Translations under genes and position numbers: made by a program | Part shown: piece by piece, positions 23,695-34,100 of the stretch | Position numbering within the stretch: position 1 is the stretch's first letter | Layout of the letters: each line of letters opens with the position of its first letter | The notes under the pieces: model-generated | Seen by the model: only the letters and a program-made list of their open reading frames with translations | Told to the model about the DNA's origin: nothing | The model's database searches: none | Assembly (NCBI GenBank): GCA_028293625.1 | Contig: JAQGOL010000011.1 | Location: forward strand, 1-64,000 | DNA: 64,000 nucleotides | Direction of reading: 5' to 3' | From: Chthoniobacteraceae bacterium | GTDB taxonomy: Bacteria > Verrucomicrobiota > Verrucomicrobiia > Chthoniobacterales > Chthoniobacteraceae

Positions 23695-25935
23695 TTACCG
23701 GCCTTCGATCTGCTGGATGGCACGTTTAACGGCCTTGCGCATTTCTTCGGAAAGTTGCGCCTGCGGCAACTCCTTCAAAGTTTTCAGTGCTTCAGAAGCT
23801 TTGGGGCCAACCGCGGCGAGCCGTTCGCAGGCATAAATCCGGACTTCAGAATCGCTTAAAGCCAGGATTTCCAGAAGGATCGGAACATTGCGGACATCGA
23901 GTTTTTTTAATGCCGCGATCGCTGCCGGACGCTCCTCGTTTTTTGGTAGCAATGCCACAAGTGCATTAATGGCAGCGAGCGTCTCCGGTTCGCGCCCGCC
24001 AAGGGTTCCGACGGCTTCAATGGCAGCCAGGCGCGGTTTTAACTCCGGGTCCTTAAACGATTCAAGTAGCGCGATTCGGCAAGCCGTGGAGTCGTGTTCA
24101 ACCCGCGGATAAGCAGCCAAGGCCGCAGCGCGAATTTCGACATCGTTTTCTTTCAGCGCAGAAAAGAAAGCAGGCGCAAGCGTTCCCTCGGCGCCGGTTT
24201 TTGAAACCGATGAAAGAATCCGGAGGCGCAATGGTTTGGACGCGTTTGGAAGAAGTTCAAAAAGGCGGGCGGCGGCGGAAGCGGCCGGCGATCCGATCCG
24301 GGCAAGCGCATCCAAGATGGCGGGCTGGAGAGCGGAGTCATTAAGAATTCCAAGGAGCGCAGGGACCGCCTGCGGCATGGATTCACCGATCGCTTCGACG
24401 GCGGCCTGTCGCAGTGCGGGATCCGTCTCTTTCAAACCAGCGATGATCGAAGCAGCAAGCGGCTTGGCGCTTTCTCCAAAGGCAGGCACCAATTGAAGCG
24501 CGGCCAGACGCACCGCCGGAACGGAGTCATGAAGGGCGGCTTCCACGCGTGGGATAACCGTTTTTGAATCGGCGTGGATATCCACGATCGAGGCGAGGGA
24601 CGCGGAACGAAGACGCGGATCGGCATCCCCGCACGTCTTAAGCAAAGCAGGCACGCTGGCAGCGGCGAGCGGCCCGATTTGACCAAGGGCCTGCGCGGCA
24701 ATCAGGCGCACACTCGTTTTCCCGTCAGTCAGCGCCGTGCCAAGCGCCGGAGCCACCACGCCGCCCATCGTCTTTAAGCTTTGCAAAATTCCGTCCCAGC
24801 GTTCGCGAGGGATCGCGGCGGGATCATCGGCGCCGAGGCTTTGAAAAATCAGCGGTGCGGCGGAGGGTCCGATCTGAGCAATGGCATCAACATAGATCGC
24901 CGAGGCCGGCTGGCGGCGCACGAGGGTTTCAATCAGTTCGGGCACGGCGGATTTTGCCGAAGCACCCATGCGGGCGAGAATATCGGCGGCGCGTTCATTG
25001 ACAGCGGCGTCGGGTTCCTTGAGCGAAGCCACCAGCGAAGGGATCAGCGCGGATTGAGCTGAACGCATCAGGAGAAGCGCGTTGATGGCTGAACGCCGGA
25101 CTGCTTCGACGCTTTCTTTAAGACCATCCATCAATAATGGAACGCTTACGGCCGGTTCGGCCTGCAAGGATGGCAGAACGCCGAAAAGCGCCGCGCGCAC
25201 CAGCGGATCGCTCTCACCCTTGAACATTGCAAGGAGCGCCGGGCTGACTGGCGCGCCTTTTTGGGCAAGCCGGCCCAAGGCAAGAACCACTGCTTCACGC
25301 CGGCGCGGCAGATCGGAAGCCAGCGAGTCAAGCAACGGTTTCGCGGCATCGGGACCGATCTCCCCCAGCGCATCGACGGTTTCACGGCGAAGCAAAACGT
25401 CGTCGTTGGAAAGATTGAGCAAAAGGGCGGGAATGGCGTCTTTGGCAGCCGGGCCCATTCCGGCAAGCGCTTTGGAAGCGCCGATCCGCTGGCCGGTGTC
25501 GTCGCTTGAAAGTGCTTTGATTAACTCGGGAATTGCAGCCGGCCCAATCCGCGTCAGCGCATAGGCGGCACGCAAAATGAGCTGACGCCGCTCCCGGCCG
25601 CGTCCGGCTCGGCTATCGAGAGCTAAAACAAGGGCGGGAATGGCTTCAACGGCCTCCGGGCCAATGGCTGCAAGGGCGCCCGCGGCATTGGACCAGACTT
25701 GTTTATCTTCATCGGAAAGCGCCTTGATCAGGCCAGGCACGGCGTCTTTTGCCGCCGGTCCCGCTTTGCCAAGCTGCAGGGCGGCCTCGCGGCGGATCGT
25801 GCGATCGGGAGAGGCAAGCTGTGTGATCAAGCCGGCAACGGGTTCATCCGCGAGAAGGAAACCGGCCGCTGGCAGCAACCAAATGCCCGCCGCAACAAAG
25901 CGGGGCGCAAGCTTGCAAAAGGGAGTCCTAACCAT
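23695..25935 (-). CDS. exported HEAT-repeat protein
   Basis: A 746-residue protein with a signal peptide (about residues 1-28 from the ATG at 25935) and then about 20 HEAT/PBS-lyase-like repeats of 30-40 residues. A typical unit reads Ala-Ala-x-Ala-Leu-Gly-x-Ile-Gly-Pro-x-Ala with Ala-Val-Pro-Ala-Leu. Such solenoids bind proteins. The chosen start overlaps the stop of the DUF1552 gene by 8 bases, which suggests translational coupling. A longer frame from 25998 lies inside the DUF1552 gene. The last repeat appears in part again after the stop codon (23589-23692). Confidence 0.88.
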   Translation of the reverse strand: MVRTPFCKLAPRFVAAGIWLLPAAGFLLADEPVAGLITQLASPDRTIRREAALQLGKAGPAAKDAVPGLIKALSDEDKQVWSNAAGALAAIGPEAVEAIPALVLALDSRAGRGRERRQLILRAAYALTRIGPAAIPELIKALSSDDTGQRIGASKALAGMGPAAKDAIPALLLNLSNDDVLLRRETVDALGEIGPDAAKPLLDSLASDLPRRREAVVLALGRLAQKGAPVSPALLAMFKGESDPLVRAALFGVLPSLQAEPAVSVPLLMDGLKESVEAVRRSAINALLLMRSAQSALIPSLVASLKEPDAAVNERAADILARMGASAKSAVPELIETLVRRQPASAIYVDAIAQIGPSAAPLIFQSLGADDPAAIPRERWDGILQSLKTMGGVVAPALGTALTDGKTSVRLIAAQALGQIGPLAAASVPALLKTCGDADPRLRSASLASIVDIHADSKTVIPRVEAALHDSVPAVRLAALQLVPAFGESAKPLAASIIAGLKETDPALRQAAVEAIGESMPQAVPALLGILNDSALQPAILDALARIGSPAASAAARLFELLPNASKPLRLRILSSVSKTGAEGTLAPAFFSALKENDVEIRAAALAAYPRVEHDSTACRIALLESFKDPELKPRLAAIEAVGTLGGREPETLAAINALVALLPKNEERPAAIAALKKLDVRNVPILLEILALSDSEVRIYACERLAAVGPKASEALKTLKELPQAQLSEEMRKAVKRAIQQIEGR

Positions 25936-27286
25936 TGAGCCCGCGAAGCGCTCCGGTGCTGTCGCCGAAATTGGCCACCGGCGCGCCCATGCGTTCAAGC
26001 ATGGAAACGAGGAGATTATTCATGGGCGTTTCAGACGAATAGCGGATATGGCGTCCGGGAACGATCGACCCGCCGCCGCGTCCGGCCATGACCAGGGGCA
26101 AATTGTCGTGCGCATGCGCGTTACCATCGGCCAGACCGCCGCCGTAAAGGAGCATGCAATTATCGAGTAAAGTGCCATCGCCTTCCGGGATTGATTTGAG
26201 CCGGTTCAATACATACGCGAACTGCTGAACATGGAACCGGTTGATGTCGCGAATCTTGGCAAGCTTGTCCGGATCGCCCTGATGATGGGAAAGGGTGTGA
26301 TGTCCATCGTTAACACCAATGTTCCGATAGCTGCGATTGCTTCCCTCATTGGCGAGCATGAACGTGCAAATCCGAGTTACATCAGATTGGAAAGCGAGCA
26401 CCATCATGTCGCACATTAATTTTGAGTGCGCTTCGTAGCTTTCCGGAATGCCTTCGGGAATTTCGTATCCGAGCGCAGGCGAATTGTTCGCCCCAGCCAC
26501 CATCTGTTCGGCGTTTTCCACGCGGAGTTCGATGTCGCGAATGGCGGTGAGATATTCGTCGACTTTCTGTTTGTCGCGGCCGCCCACCTTTGCGCTGAGC
26601 GAGCGGGCGTCTTCAAGGACAAAATCGAGAATGCTCTTCTTAAAATGCGCGCGCCGAGCCTGCCCTTCACCGACTTCCTTGGGCAATGCGCTGGCAAAAA
26701 GCCGCTCAAAAACCAACCGCGGATTGATTTCGCGCGTCATCGGCGTCGCCTCGTTGCGCCACGAAATATTATTGGAATAAGCGCAGCTGTAGCCGGTATC
26801 GCATTTTCCTCCCTGGCGTCCGGGTTCCAGCCCGAGTTCCAGCGAAGCAAAGCGGGTTGCCTTGCCGAGCGCCGAGGCCGCGATTTGGTCTGCCGAAACG
26901 CCGAGCCGGATCTGGGAACCTTCGCTTTTAAGCGGTTGCGCCCCGGTGAGCCAGCTGCCGGCCGAACGGGCATGGTCGCCGCCGCCATCGCCATTGGCGC
27001 GTCCTTTGTCCTGAGTCAGGCCACTGAGCACGAGCAGTTCATTGCGATGCGGCTGAAGCGGTTGAAGAATGGACGGCAAATCAAAGACCGCCCCTTCGCT
27101 GGCCGGGGTCCACTCAGCCATGTTTGCGCCATTTGGAACAAAGAGAAACGCCATGCGCACCGGCGCCTTGGATGCTGCGCCTGCCAGGGCACGCACCGGG
27201 ATCATCGCGTCGAGCATCGGCAAAGCGATTGCCGCACCGAGTCCACGCAGGAAAGTGCGCCGGGGAATTTGGATAGGCTGATTCAT
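25928..27286 (-). CDS. DUF1552 protein, Tat-exported
   Basis: A 452-residue protein that starts with a twin-arginine signal (Pro-Arg-Arg-Thr-Phe-Leu-Arg-Gly-Leu-Gly) followed by a hydrophobic stretch. The mature part carries features of the DUF1552 family common in Planctomycetes and Verrucomicrobia: Phe-Val-Pro-Asn-Gly-Ala-Asn-Met near residue 50, Gly-Asp-His-Ala-Arg-Ser near 105, and His-His-x-x-Ser-His-His near 330. The family may belong to the alkaline-phosphatase-like/DUF1501 group, but no reaction is proven. It follows the DUF1592 gene with a gap of 60 bases, the usual partner. Confidence 0.92.
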   Translation of the reverse strand: MNQPIQIPRRTFLRGLGAAIALPMLDAMIPVRALAGAASKAPVRMAFLFVPNGANMAEWTPASEGAVFDLPSILQPLQPHRNELLVLSGLTQDKGRANGDGGGDHARSAGSWLTGAQPLKSEGSQIRLGVSADQIAASALGKATRFASLELGLEPGRQGGKCDTGYSCAYSNNISWRNEATPMTREINPRLVFERLFASALPKEVGEGQARRAHFKKSILDFVLEDARSLSAKVGGRDKQKVDEYLTAIRDIELRVENAEQMVAGANNSPALGYEIPEGIPESYEAHSKLMCDMMVLAFQSDVTRICTFMLANEGSNRSYRNIGVNDGHHTLSHHQGDPDKLAKIRDINRFHVQQFAYVLNRLKSIPEGDGTLLDNCMLLYGGGLADGNAHAHDNLPLVMAGRGGGSIVPGRHIRYSSETPMNNLLVSMLERMGAPVANFGDSTGALRGLNG

Positions 27287-27346
27287 AAATGGTAATAAAC
27301 GGTCAAGGCACTCGATGAAAACAGGGGGAATATCGGGAGGGAATGC

Positions 27347-29704
27347 TCACTGAACACCGGCAACGGATTTTGGTTGTTCACCCGGTGTGGGAGCCATGTC
27401 CGATTTGCGTTTCAAAAACGGTTCGCTGGTCACAATCCCGGCCACCAGAGCGGAAAATTTGTTGCCCTTTGGCTCCATCGATTTCACCACGGCCTGCACC
27501 GCGCAACGATCGTAATAATCCAGACCCCGGCCCAGCGCGTAGGTGAGCATTTTTTCAGTCAGATTATTTACGAACTGCTTGCCGTCTTTCAGCACGGCTT
27601 TCAGTTCGCCAGCGCCGTTAAAGGCTTTGCCTCCCGGCAATTTCGCCGAAGCGTCGATTGAGAACTTTCCGTCCGTATCGCGCCATGCGCCCGTGGCATC
27701 AAAGTTTTCAAGTGCGAATCCAAGCGGATCCATCCGTTTATGACAGGAAGCGCATTCGTCACGGGCGACATGCTCTTCCATCCGTTGCCGCAAAGTGGCG
27801 GTTTGATTAACCGCTTTTTGCTCGGTTAGCGGCGGAACGTCCGCGGGCGGCGCGGGCGGCGGAGTACCGAGGATTTGTTCAAGGATCCATTTACCCCGGA
27901 TGACGGGAGCGGTCCGAGTTGGCGTCGAAGTGGAAAGCAAAACGCTGGCTTGTGTGATCACGCCGCCTCGGGGCGAACCCTTGGGCAAAGTGACGCGTTG
28001 AAAATGATCCCCTTTCACGCCATCGATCCCGTAGAAGCGGGCCAGTTTTTCGTTTAAAAAACTGAAGTCGGCGCCGACAAGGTCACGCACATCGCGGTCT
28101 TCCTGGACAATGGCCTGGAAGAAGAGCTCGGTCTCTTCTTTCATCGCCCCTTTAAGCGAGTCGTCCCATTTCGGAAAGGTGTTCGGATCGATGGAGACTT
28201 CCCAGATATTGCGGATCTGGAGCCATTGCCCGGCAAAACTGTTCACAAAAGCGCGCGCTTTCCCGTCCTTCAGCATGCGGGCCGCTTGTTTCTCAAGATT
28301 GCCCTCTCTTCGCAGCTCCCCTTTTTGAGCAAGCGCGGAGAGTTCCGCATCGGGCATGCTGCTCCATAGAAAATAAGAGAGCCGCGATGCGACCTCAAAA
28401 TCGTTCAAATCGCGCGTGTCGCCCGGCTTGATTTCCTGCGGATCGAGCTCCCAGCGATAGAGAAAATTCGGCGAGCAGAGGGTGGCCTGGATTGCGACCT
28501 GAAGGCCTTCGAGGAAAGTCCCTTTTTCAGCGAGCGCCATGTCGACAAACCGGGTCACGCGTTCCACTTCGGCTTCGCTCACCGGCCGGCGATAGGCGCG
28601 CCGCAGAAAACCAGATAAAATTTCCGTGGCGACCTGATGTTCCTGGCCGGCCTGAGGCATGCGCGGCACAAGCCGCCGATGGCTTTCCGGAACATTCGTC
28701 GGTTCAAACGGTGGCGCTTCAATCTCAACGTAATCGACAAAAAGATTCCGATCGCCCCGCAGCTTATCGTCGGCGCTATTGGCGTTATTGTAATTGTTAA
28801 GAAATCCAATCGCGACTTTTTGAGTGCCGGCATCGATGGCGGCGCGCACCTCGTAGATTTTGCCCTTCTCATTGGGCACTTCAAAGACCGCCAAATCTCG
28901 ATTATTGACCCGCAACGCAAGCTTTGGCGCTTCGGAACCGGCCTGTTCCCCATAAGCCCGGACCCGGAATACATATTCGGCCTTTTTTGGAAATTCAAAA
29001 TCGGTCGTGGCTTCGCCGTCGACGTAAAGGCCGAATCCGCGATTTTCGAGCGGCCGATTCGATTCGCTGGGTGAAACAAATTTTTCGCCGCGCACAAGAT
29101 GCAGCACGGGGACCGGCACCGCATCGAGGCGAATCGCTTTTTTGACGATCTCGTCAGCGGCGGCGACGAACTTTTCCATCAGCATCGGCGAAAGCGAGAG
29201 CACATCGCCGATGTTATCGAAGCCGTAACCGACCTCGTCGTTAGGAAAATCCTCGGGCAGAAAATCGACGTTAAGCAGATCGCGAATCGTGTTGCGGTAT
29301 TCCTCGCGGTTAAGGCGGCGAAGGGTGACCCGGCCCGGGTTGGGATTCAACTTGCAATCAAACTGCGAGAGCTGGCCGCCAATGTAATTAAGCAGCAAGT
29401 CGCGCTGTTCGTCGGCCGGCTGCGGCTTTTTCTCGGGTGGCATTTCACCGGACTCGATAAGCTCGGCGATCTTTTCCCAGACCACCCGGTTTTCGGCCAG
29501 ATTGGGATTGTCGCCAATAGGTTCGAGGTTGAGATCGCCCTTCTGTTTTTTCGCGTTATGGCAATCATAGCAAAACTCCTTGAGCACCGGTTTGATATGC
29601 TCCTGAAGCGTTACCGGACCGGCCCCGATGCTCGTTCCTGCAAGCATCCAAAAGCCCAGCAGGCTCATGGAGACGGAATGGCGGCGGGTTAAATCAAGAG
29701 GCAT
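27347..29704 (-). CDS. DUF1592-type multidomain cytochrome-like protein
   Basis: A 785-residue exported protein of the planctomycete cytochrome type. After a signal peptide (1-28) comes a Cys-Tyr-Asp-Cys-His heme c site (about residue 44), then DUF1587 (about 130-200), a carbohydrate-binding-like insertion (about 210-320), DUF1595, DUF1592 (about 425-550) and DUF1588 with a second Cys-Ala-Ser-Cys-His site (about 650). DUF1585 ends the protein. These proteins occur beside DUF1552 partners and are thought to work in redox chemistry of complex polymers outside the cytoplasm, without biochemical proof. It leads the three-gene unit that ends with the HEAT protein. Confidence 0.93.
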   Translation of the reverse strand: MPLDLTRRHSVSMSLLGFWMLAGTSIGAGPVTLQEHIKPVLKEFCYDCHNAKKQKGDLNLEPIGDNPNLAENRVVWEKIAELIESGEMPPEKKPQPADEQRDLLLNYIGGQLSQFDCKLNPNPGRVTLRRLNREEYRNTIRDLLNVDFLPEDFPNDEVGYGFDNIGDVLSLSPMLMEKFVAAADEIVKKAIRLDAVPVPVLHLVRGEKFVSPSESNRPLENRGFGLYVDGEATTDFEFPKKAEYVFRVRAYGEQAGSEAPKLALRVNNRDLAVFEVPNEKGKIYEVRAAIDAGTQKVAIGFLNNYNNANSADDKLRGDRNLFVDYVEIEAPPFEPTNVPESHRRLVPRMPQAGQEHQVATEILSGFLRRAYRRPVSEAEVERVTRFVDMALAEKGTFLEGLQVAIQATLCSPNFLYRWELDPQEIKPGDTRDLNDFEVASRLSYFLWSSMPDAELSALAQKGELRREGNLEKQAARMLKDGKARAFVNSFAGQWLQIRNIWEVSIDPNTFPKWDDSLKGAMKEETELFFQAIVQEDRDVRDLVGADFSFLNEKLARFYGIDGVKGDHFQRVTLPKGSPRGGVITQASVLLSTSTPTRTAPVIRGKWILEQILGTPPPAPPADVPPLTEQKAVNQTATLRQRMEEHVARDECASCHKRMDPLGFALENFDATGAWRDTDGKFSIDASAKLPGGKAFNGAGELKAVLKDGKQFVNNLTEKMLTYALGRGLDYYDRCAVQAVVKSMEPKGNKFSALVAGIVTSEPFLKRKSDMAPTPGEQPKSVAGVQ

Positions 29705-29861
29705 GGGGAAGGAAAGAATGATCCAGAGCTTAACCGGAAGGGGGGAAATATCTTAGGGAACGCCGGGAAACCGCGGCCACAAACGATAATTTCGAATTTT
29801 TGGCAGTAGGCATGCCAGGGAAGCCGTTTAAAGTCCGCGCTCCGCATTTTCGTTTTTCACC

Positions 29862-31109
29862 ATGTCTTTACCGATCCAGTTGCTTCGCCGTGGACCTTTT
29901 GCGCGTTATATGGCGGGCGAGGCTTTTTCAATGTTGGGGACATGGATGCAAGTGATGGCCCAAGGCTGGGTACTTGCGGGACTGACCAGCACGGCGTTTA
30001 CGCTGGGACTAGTCAATTTTGTGTCAGGTGTCCCGTTGCTTGCGCTGACGATGTTCGGCGGAATGATGGCGGATCGTCACGATAAACGGATCATTTTGAT
30101 CATTGTCATGGTGGCGCAGGCGATTCTGGCCGTCACCATCGGGTTGCTTGTGCAAAGCGGGCAGATTGTGATCTGGCATATCGCGGTGGCCGGCGCCCTC
30201 CTCGGACTCTCAACGGCGTTTGAAATGCCAGCGGCCGCAGCACTTGTTCCCGAGCTGGTTTCCAAAGAGGAGATGCGCTCGGCCATCGCGCTTGATCGCT
30301 CGATTTTTCACGCCACCCGCCTCGCCGGCCCGGCCTTGGGCGGCGTCCTGATTTCCTGGCTTGGAACGGCCGCGGCCTTTTTTGCCAATGCCGCCAGTTT
30401 CTCGGCGTTGATCATCGCGTTGCTGACGATCAGCCCCAGGAAACGCGGTTCCGTGGAAGAGGAGAAATTGCGGCAGGGCGGAATGCGCGACGGCATTGCC
30501 CATGTGCGCAATGATCAACCGACCCGGACGATGCTTTTGCTGCTCTCGCTGACCACGTGTTTTATCTCGCCGTTTTTTATGATCCTCGTCCCGCTTTATT
30601 CCCGGCACGTGCTCGGAATTGATGCGCGCCAGCATGGGTTCCTCATGGCGGCGTCAGGGGTGGGCGCGTTTTTAGGATCAATCCAATTGCTAAGGATCGC
30701 GCACTCGCAGCGGGTTATTTATTTGCGCTGCGCGGTGGCGATCATCACGGTGGCGATGATGATTTTGGGGCTAGCTCGCGGACTCTGGGTCGCGTTGCCG
30801 GCCATGATCGGCATGATGATGGGCACATCGACCATGTATGGCCTGGCCAATACCATTGTGCAGGAACGCGCTCCCGATTTTATCCGGGGCCGTGTTTCAG
30901 CCATCGCCGGCTTGAGTTTTTTTGGGGTCCTCCCTTTCGCGGGGCTGCTTACGGCCAAGCTCTCTGACTGGGCCGGGATGCGCACGGCAATGATCGGCGC
31001 GGCGATCTGTTACGGAATCTGCACGGCCGCCCTTCTCTGCGTTCGAAGCCGCCTTGAGGCCGCACCTGCTGAACCGGCACCGGTTGAAGAAGCCGGGATT
31101 GGGCATTGA
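29862..31109 (+). CDS. MFS transporter, EntS-like
   Basis: A 415-residue protein with about 12 membrane segments. The loop between segments 2 and 3 reads Gly-Gly-Met-Met-Ala-Asp-Arg-His-Asp-Lys-Arg, the MFS signature. The opening, with Phe-Ala-Arg-Tyr-Met-Ala-Gly-Glu-Ala-Phe-Ser-Met-Leu-Gly-Thr-Trp-Met-Gln, matches the enterobactin-exporter-like group (MFS_3). The substrate cannot be told. It is divergent from the DUF1592 operon across 157 bases. The next gene begins close to its stop. Confidence 0.9.
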   Translation: MSLPIQLLRRGPFARYMAGEAFSMLGTWMQVMAQGWVLAGLTSTAFTLGLVNFVSGVPLLALTMFGGMMADRHDKRIILIIVMVAQAILAVTIGLLVQSGQIVIWHIAVAGALLGLSTAFEMPAAAALVPELVSKEEMRSAIALDRSIFHATRLAGPALGGVLISWLGTAAAFFANAASFSALIIALLTISPRKRGSVEEEKLRQGGMRDGIAHVRNDQPTRTMLLLLSLTTCFISPFFMILVPLYSRHVLGIDARQHGFLMAASGVGAFLGSIQLLRIAHSQRVIYLRCAVAIITVAMMILGLARGLWVALPAMIGMMMGTSTMYGLANTIVQERAPDFIRGRVSAIAGLSFFGVLPFAGLLTAKLSDWAGMRTAMIGAAICYGICTAALLCVRSRLEAAPAEPAPVEEAGIGH

Positions 31110-31141
31110 CGGGGCGCTTGGCTTCCCTCTTTTTGCTCTTC

Positions 31142-34100
31142 ATGCGCACGCCGTCCCCCCTGTTTGCCGCGATCCTTCTTGCTTCATCTCCTTCGCTTTT
31201 TTCCCAGGACGGAAAAACGGAGGCCACCACGGCAAACGATACGCCGGAAAGCGCTTTGAAAAAGTTGAGCGTCGCCCCAGGTCTGCAGGTCGATCTTTGG
31301 GCCGCTGAACCGCATTTGGTTAATCCGGTGGCATTCAGCTTCGATGAAAAGGGACGCGCCTTTGTCATCGAAACAAACCGGCGGCGCAGCGGGGCGCTCG
31401 ATATTCGCCGCTATATGGATTGGCTGACAGCGGATCTCGCCTTTCGCTCAGTGGACGATCGGGTCGCCTTTCTTAAACAGGCGATGGAAAAATCCGATGG
31501 CAAGCGGATCAAGGATCTCAACGGCGACGGAAAATCCGATTGGCACGACTTGGAGGTGGAAGGCGAACAGATCCGGATGGTTGTAGACAGCGATGGCGAT
31601 GGGAATGCAGACCACGACACGTTGTTTGCAAAAGGATTTGCAGGCGTGGGAACCGCCGTGGCAGCCGGTGTGCTTGCCCACGAGGGGAATATTTTTTTAG
31701 CCTGCATCCCGGATCTTTGGCGGCTGCACGATGGAAAGGGAAACGGTGTTGCCGATGAAAAAGAAAAGCTCTTGAGCGGGTTCGGTGTCCATATCGCTTA
31801 CGGCGGCCACGATATGCACGGCGTGAAATCGGGGCCCGACGGCAGGATTTACTGGAGCATCGCCGATACCGGCGCCCGCGTTACAACCCGTGAGGGCAAG
31901 CTCATCGATCAGCCCGATTGCGGCGCGATCTTTCGCTGCAACCCCGACGCAACGGGCATGGAACTCGTAATGAGCGGCCTCCGGAATCCGCAATCGCTTG
32001 CGTTCAACGATTTCGGCGACCTGTTCACAGGCGACAACAATGCGGACGGCGGAGATAAGGCGCGCTGGGTCCATGTAGTGGAAGGTGGCGACGCGGGCTG
32101 GCGGATCGGCTGGCAGTTTTTGCCAAAACTCGGTGCGTGGAACTCGGAGAAGCTCTGGGAACTCGATACGGATACAACGGCGCTCTCTCAGCTTCCTCCG
32201 GTGGGCCATATCGGCCATGGCCCGGCCGGGATCGCATTTTACCCGGGCACGGGGCTGCCTGAATCGTATAATGGGCATTTCTTTTTCGCGGATTTCCCAG
32301 GCGGCGTGCGGTCCTTTTCAATCAAACAGAAGGGCGCCAGTTACACGGTCGATAATCCGGATTCGGTGTTGCTCGATAATTCGGCCAAGGTGACGACCGG
32401 CAAGGTGCTCTGGAATCTTTATCCAAGCGATGTGCAGTTTGGCGTCGATGGCGGCGTTTACGTTCTTGATTGGGTCTATGGTTGGGAGAAGACCGGCAAG
32501 GGACGCATTTTCCGGGTGCATGCGCCCGCGGTTGATCAAAGCGCCCTCGTGCTCGAAACAAAAACCCTCCTTGGCGAAGGGATGGCAAAACGCGAGACAA
32601 ACGCCCTCTCAGCCTTACTCGCGCATGCCGACCAACGGGTCCGACTGGCCGCGCAATTTGAATTAGTCCGCCGCGGCGATCCGATCCCCCTCGCTCGCGC
32701 CACCCTGAACACTCAACCCCGGCTTGCGCGGCTTCACGGAATCTGGGGAGTCACACAGATCGCCAGGCTCAAGCCGGACGCGGCCCGGGCGCTGATGCCT
32801 CTTTTTGCCGACGCCGATGCCGAAGTGCGTGGGCAATGGGCAAAATTTATCGGCGAAGCACGGGTGGCCGACGAACGCGAATCCGTGATACGGCTGCTTA
32901 ATGATCCCGAGCCGCGTGTCCGATTTTTCGCGGCAATGGCGCTCGCCAAAGTAGGTGGCAATACCGCGGTGGCGCCTCTTTTGGAAATGCTCCGGGAGAA
33001 TGCCGATAAAGACGCTTATCTTCGGCACGCAGGAGTGATGGCCCTTGCCGCGAACGCCGAGCCCGCCCTGCTGGCCGCCGCGGCGCACGATGATTCGGAG
33101 TCGATCCGGCTCGCCGCGCTGCTTGCTTTGCGCAGGCTCGGCAGAGTTGAAACCGCCGACTTTCTCAATGACAAAAGTCCACGAATCGCATTGGAAGCGG
33201 CGCGCGCCATTCACGACACTCCCATTTCGGCCGCCCTTCCCAAACTGGCTGAGATGGTTCCCCAGGCCAGTCCGCCGTTCTCGCGGCGTGCCATCAATGC
33301 GGCCTATCATCTCGGCACGGTTCGGAAACTGGTCGAACTGGCACTCCAGCCCAAAGCAGCCGAGGCGTCCCGGCTCGACGCAATCGAAGCGCTCGCGCAA
33401 TGGAATCAAATTCTTGGCCGCGACCGGGTAACCGGGCTTTTCCATCCTTTGCCTGGAAATCGCGGGGAGGCTTCATTGGAGGCTGGCGGCGCGCTGCCTG
33501 AGCTGTTAAAAGATTCATCCCAGTCAATCCGGCTTGCCTCGTTGGAAATGGCCACGGCGCTCAAGCTGGCGCAATGCGAGGAGCCGCTCGCCAGCGCAGC
33601 CGTTGACAAACGTTTTAGCGGCCCGCTCCGTGCCGCGGCATTAAAGGCGCTGGCCGCCATTCAGTCGCCAAAGCTCGCGGAAGCCGTTTCAGCTGCGTTG
33701 CTGGAAAAAGATAAAACGCTGTTGGCCGAGGCGCGCCGTCTTGAAGGAATTGCATCGCCGGAAAAGGCGATCGAACAAAGCATTGCCGCGCTCAAACAAG
33801 GAACCGTGGCGGAAAAACAGGGCGCGTTGCAAACATTGGGCAATTCAAAGCTGGCGGCGGCAGATCAGGTGCTGGCCAATTGGCTCGATCTGCTGAGCGC
33901 CGGAGAGGTGCTGCCCGGCATTCAACTCGATTTGCTTGAGGCCGTTGCCAAACGCACCGAGCCGCTGGTTGTTCAAAAACTCGCCGCTTTTGAGGGCGCG
34001 CGTCCCGCCGCAGATCCCCTCGCCCGCTGGCGGGAATGCTTTGAAGGAGGCGATGCCAAAGCCGGACGTGAAGTTTTTTACGAGAAAGCCGAGGCCGCGT

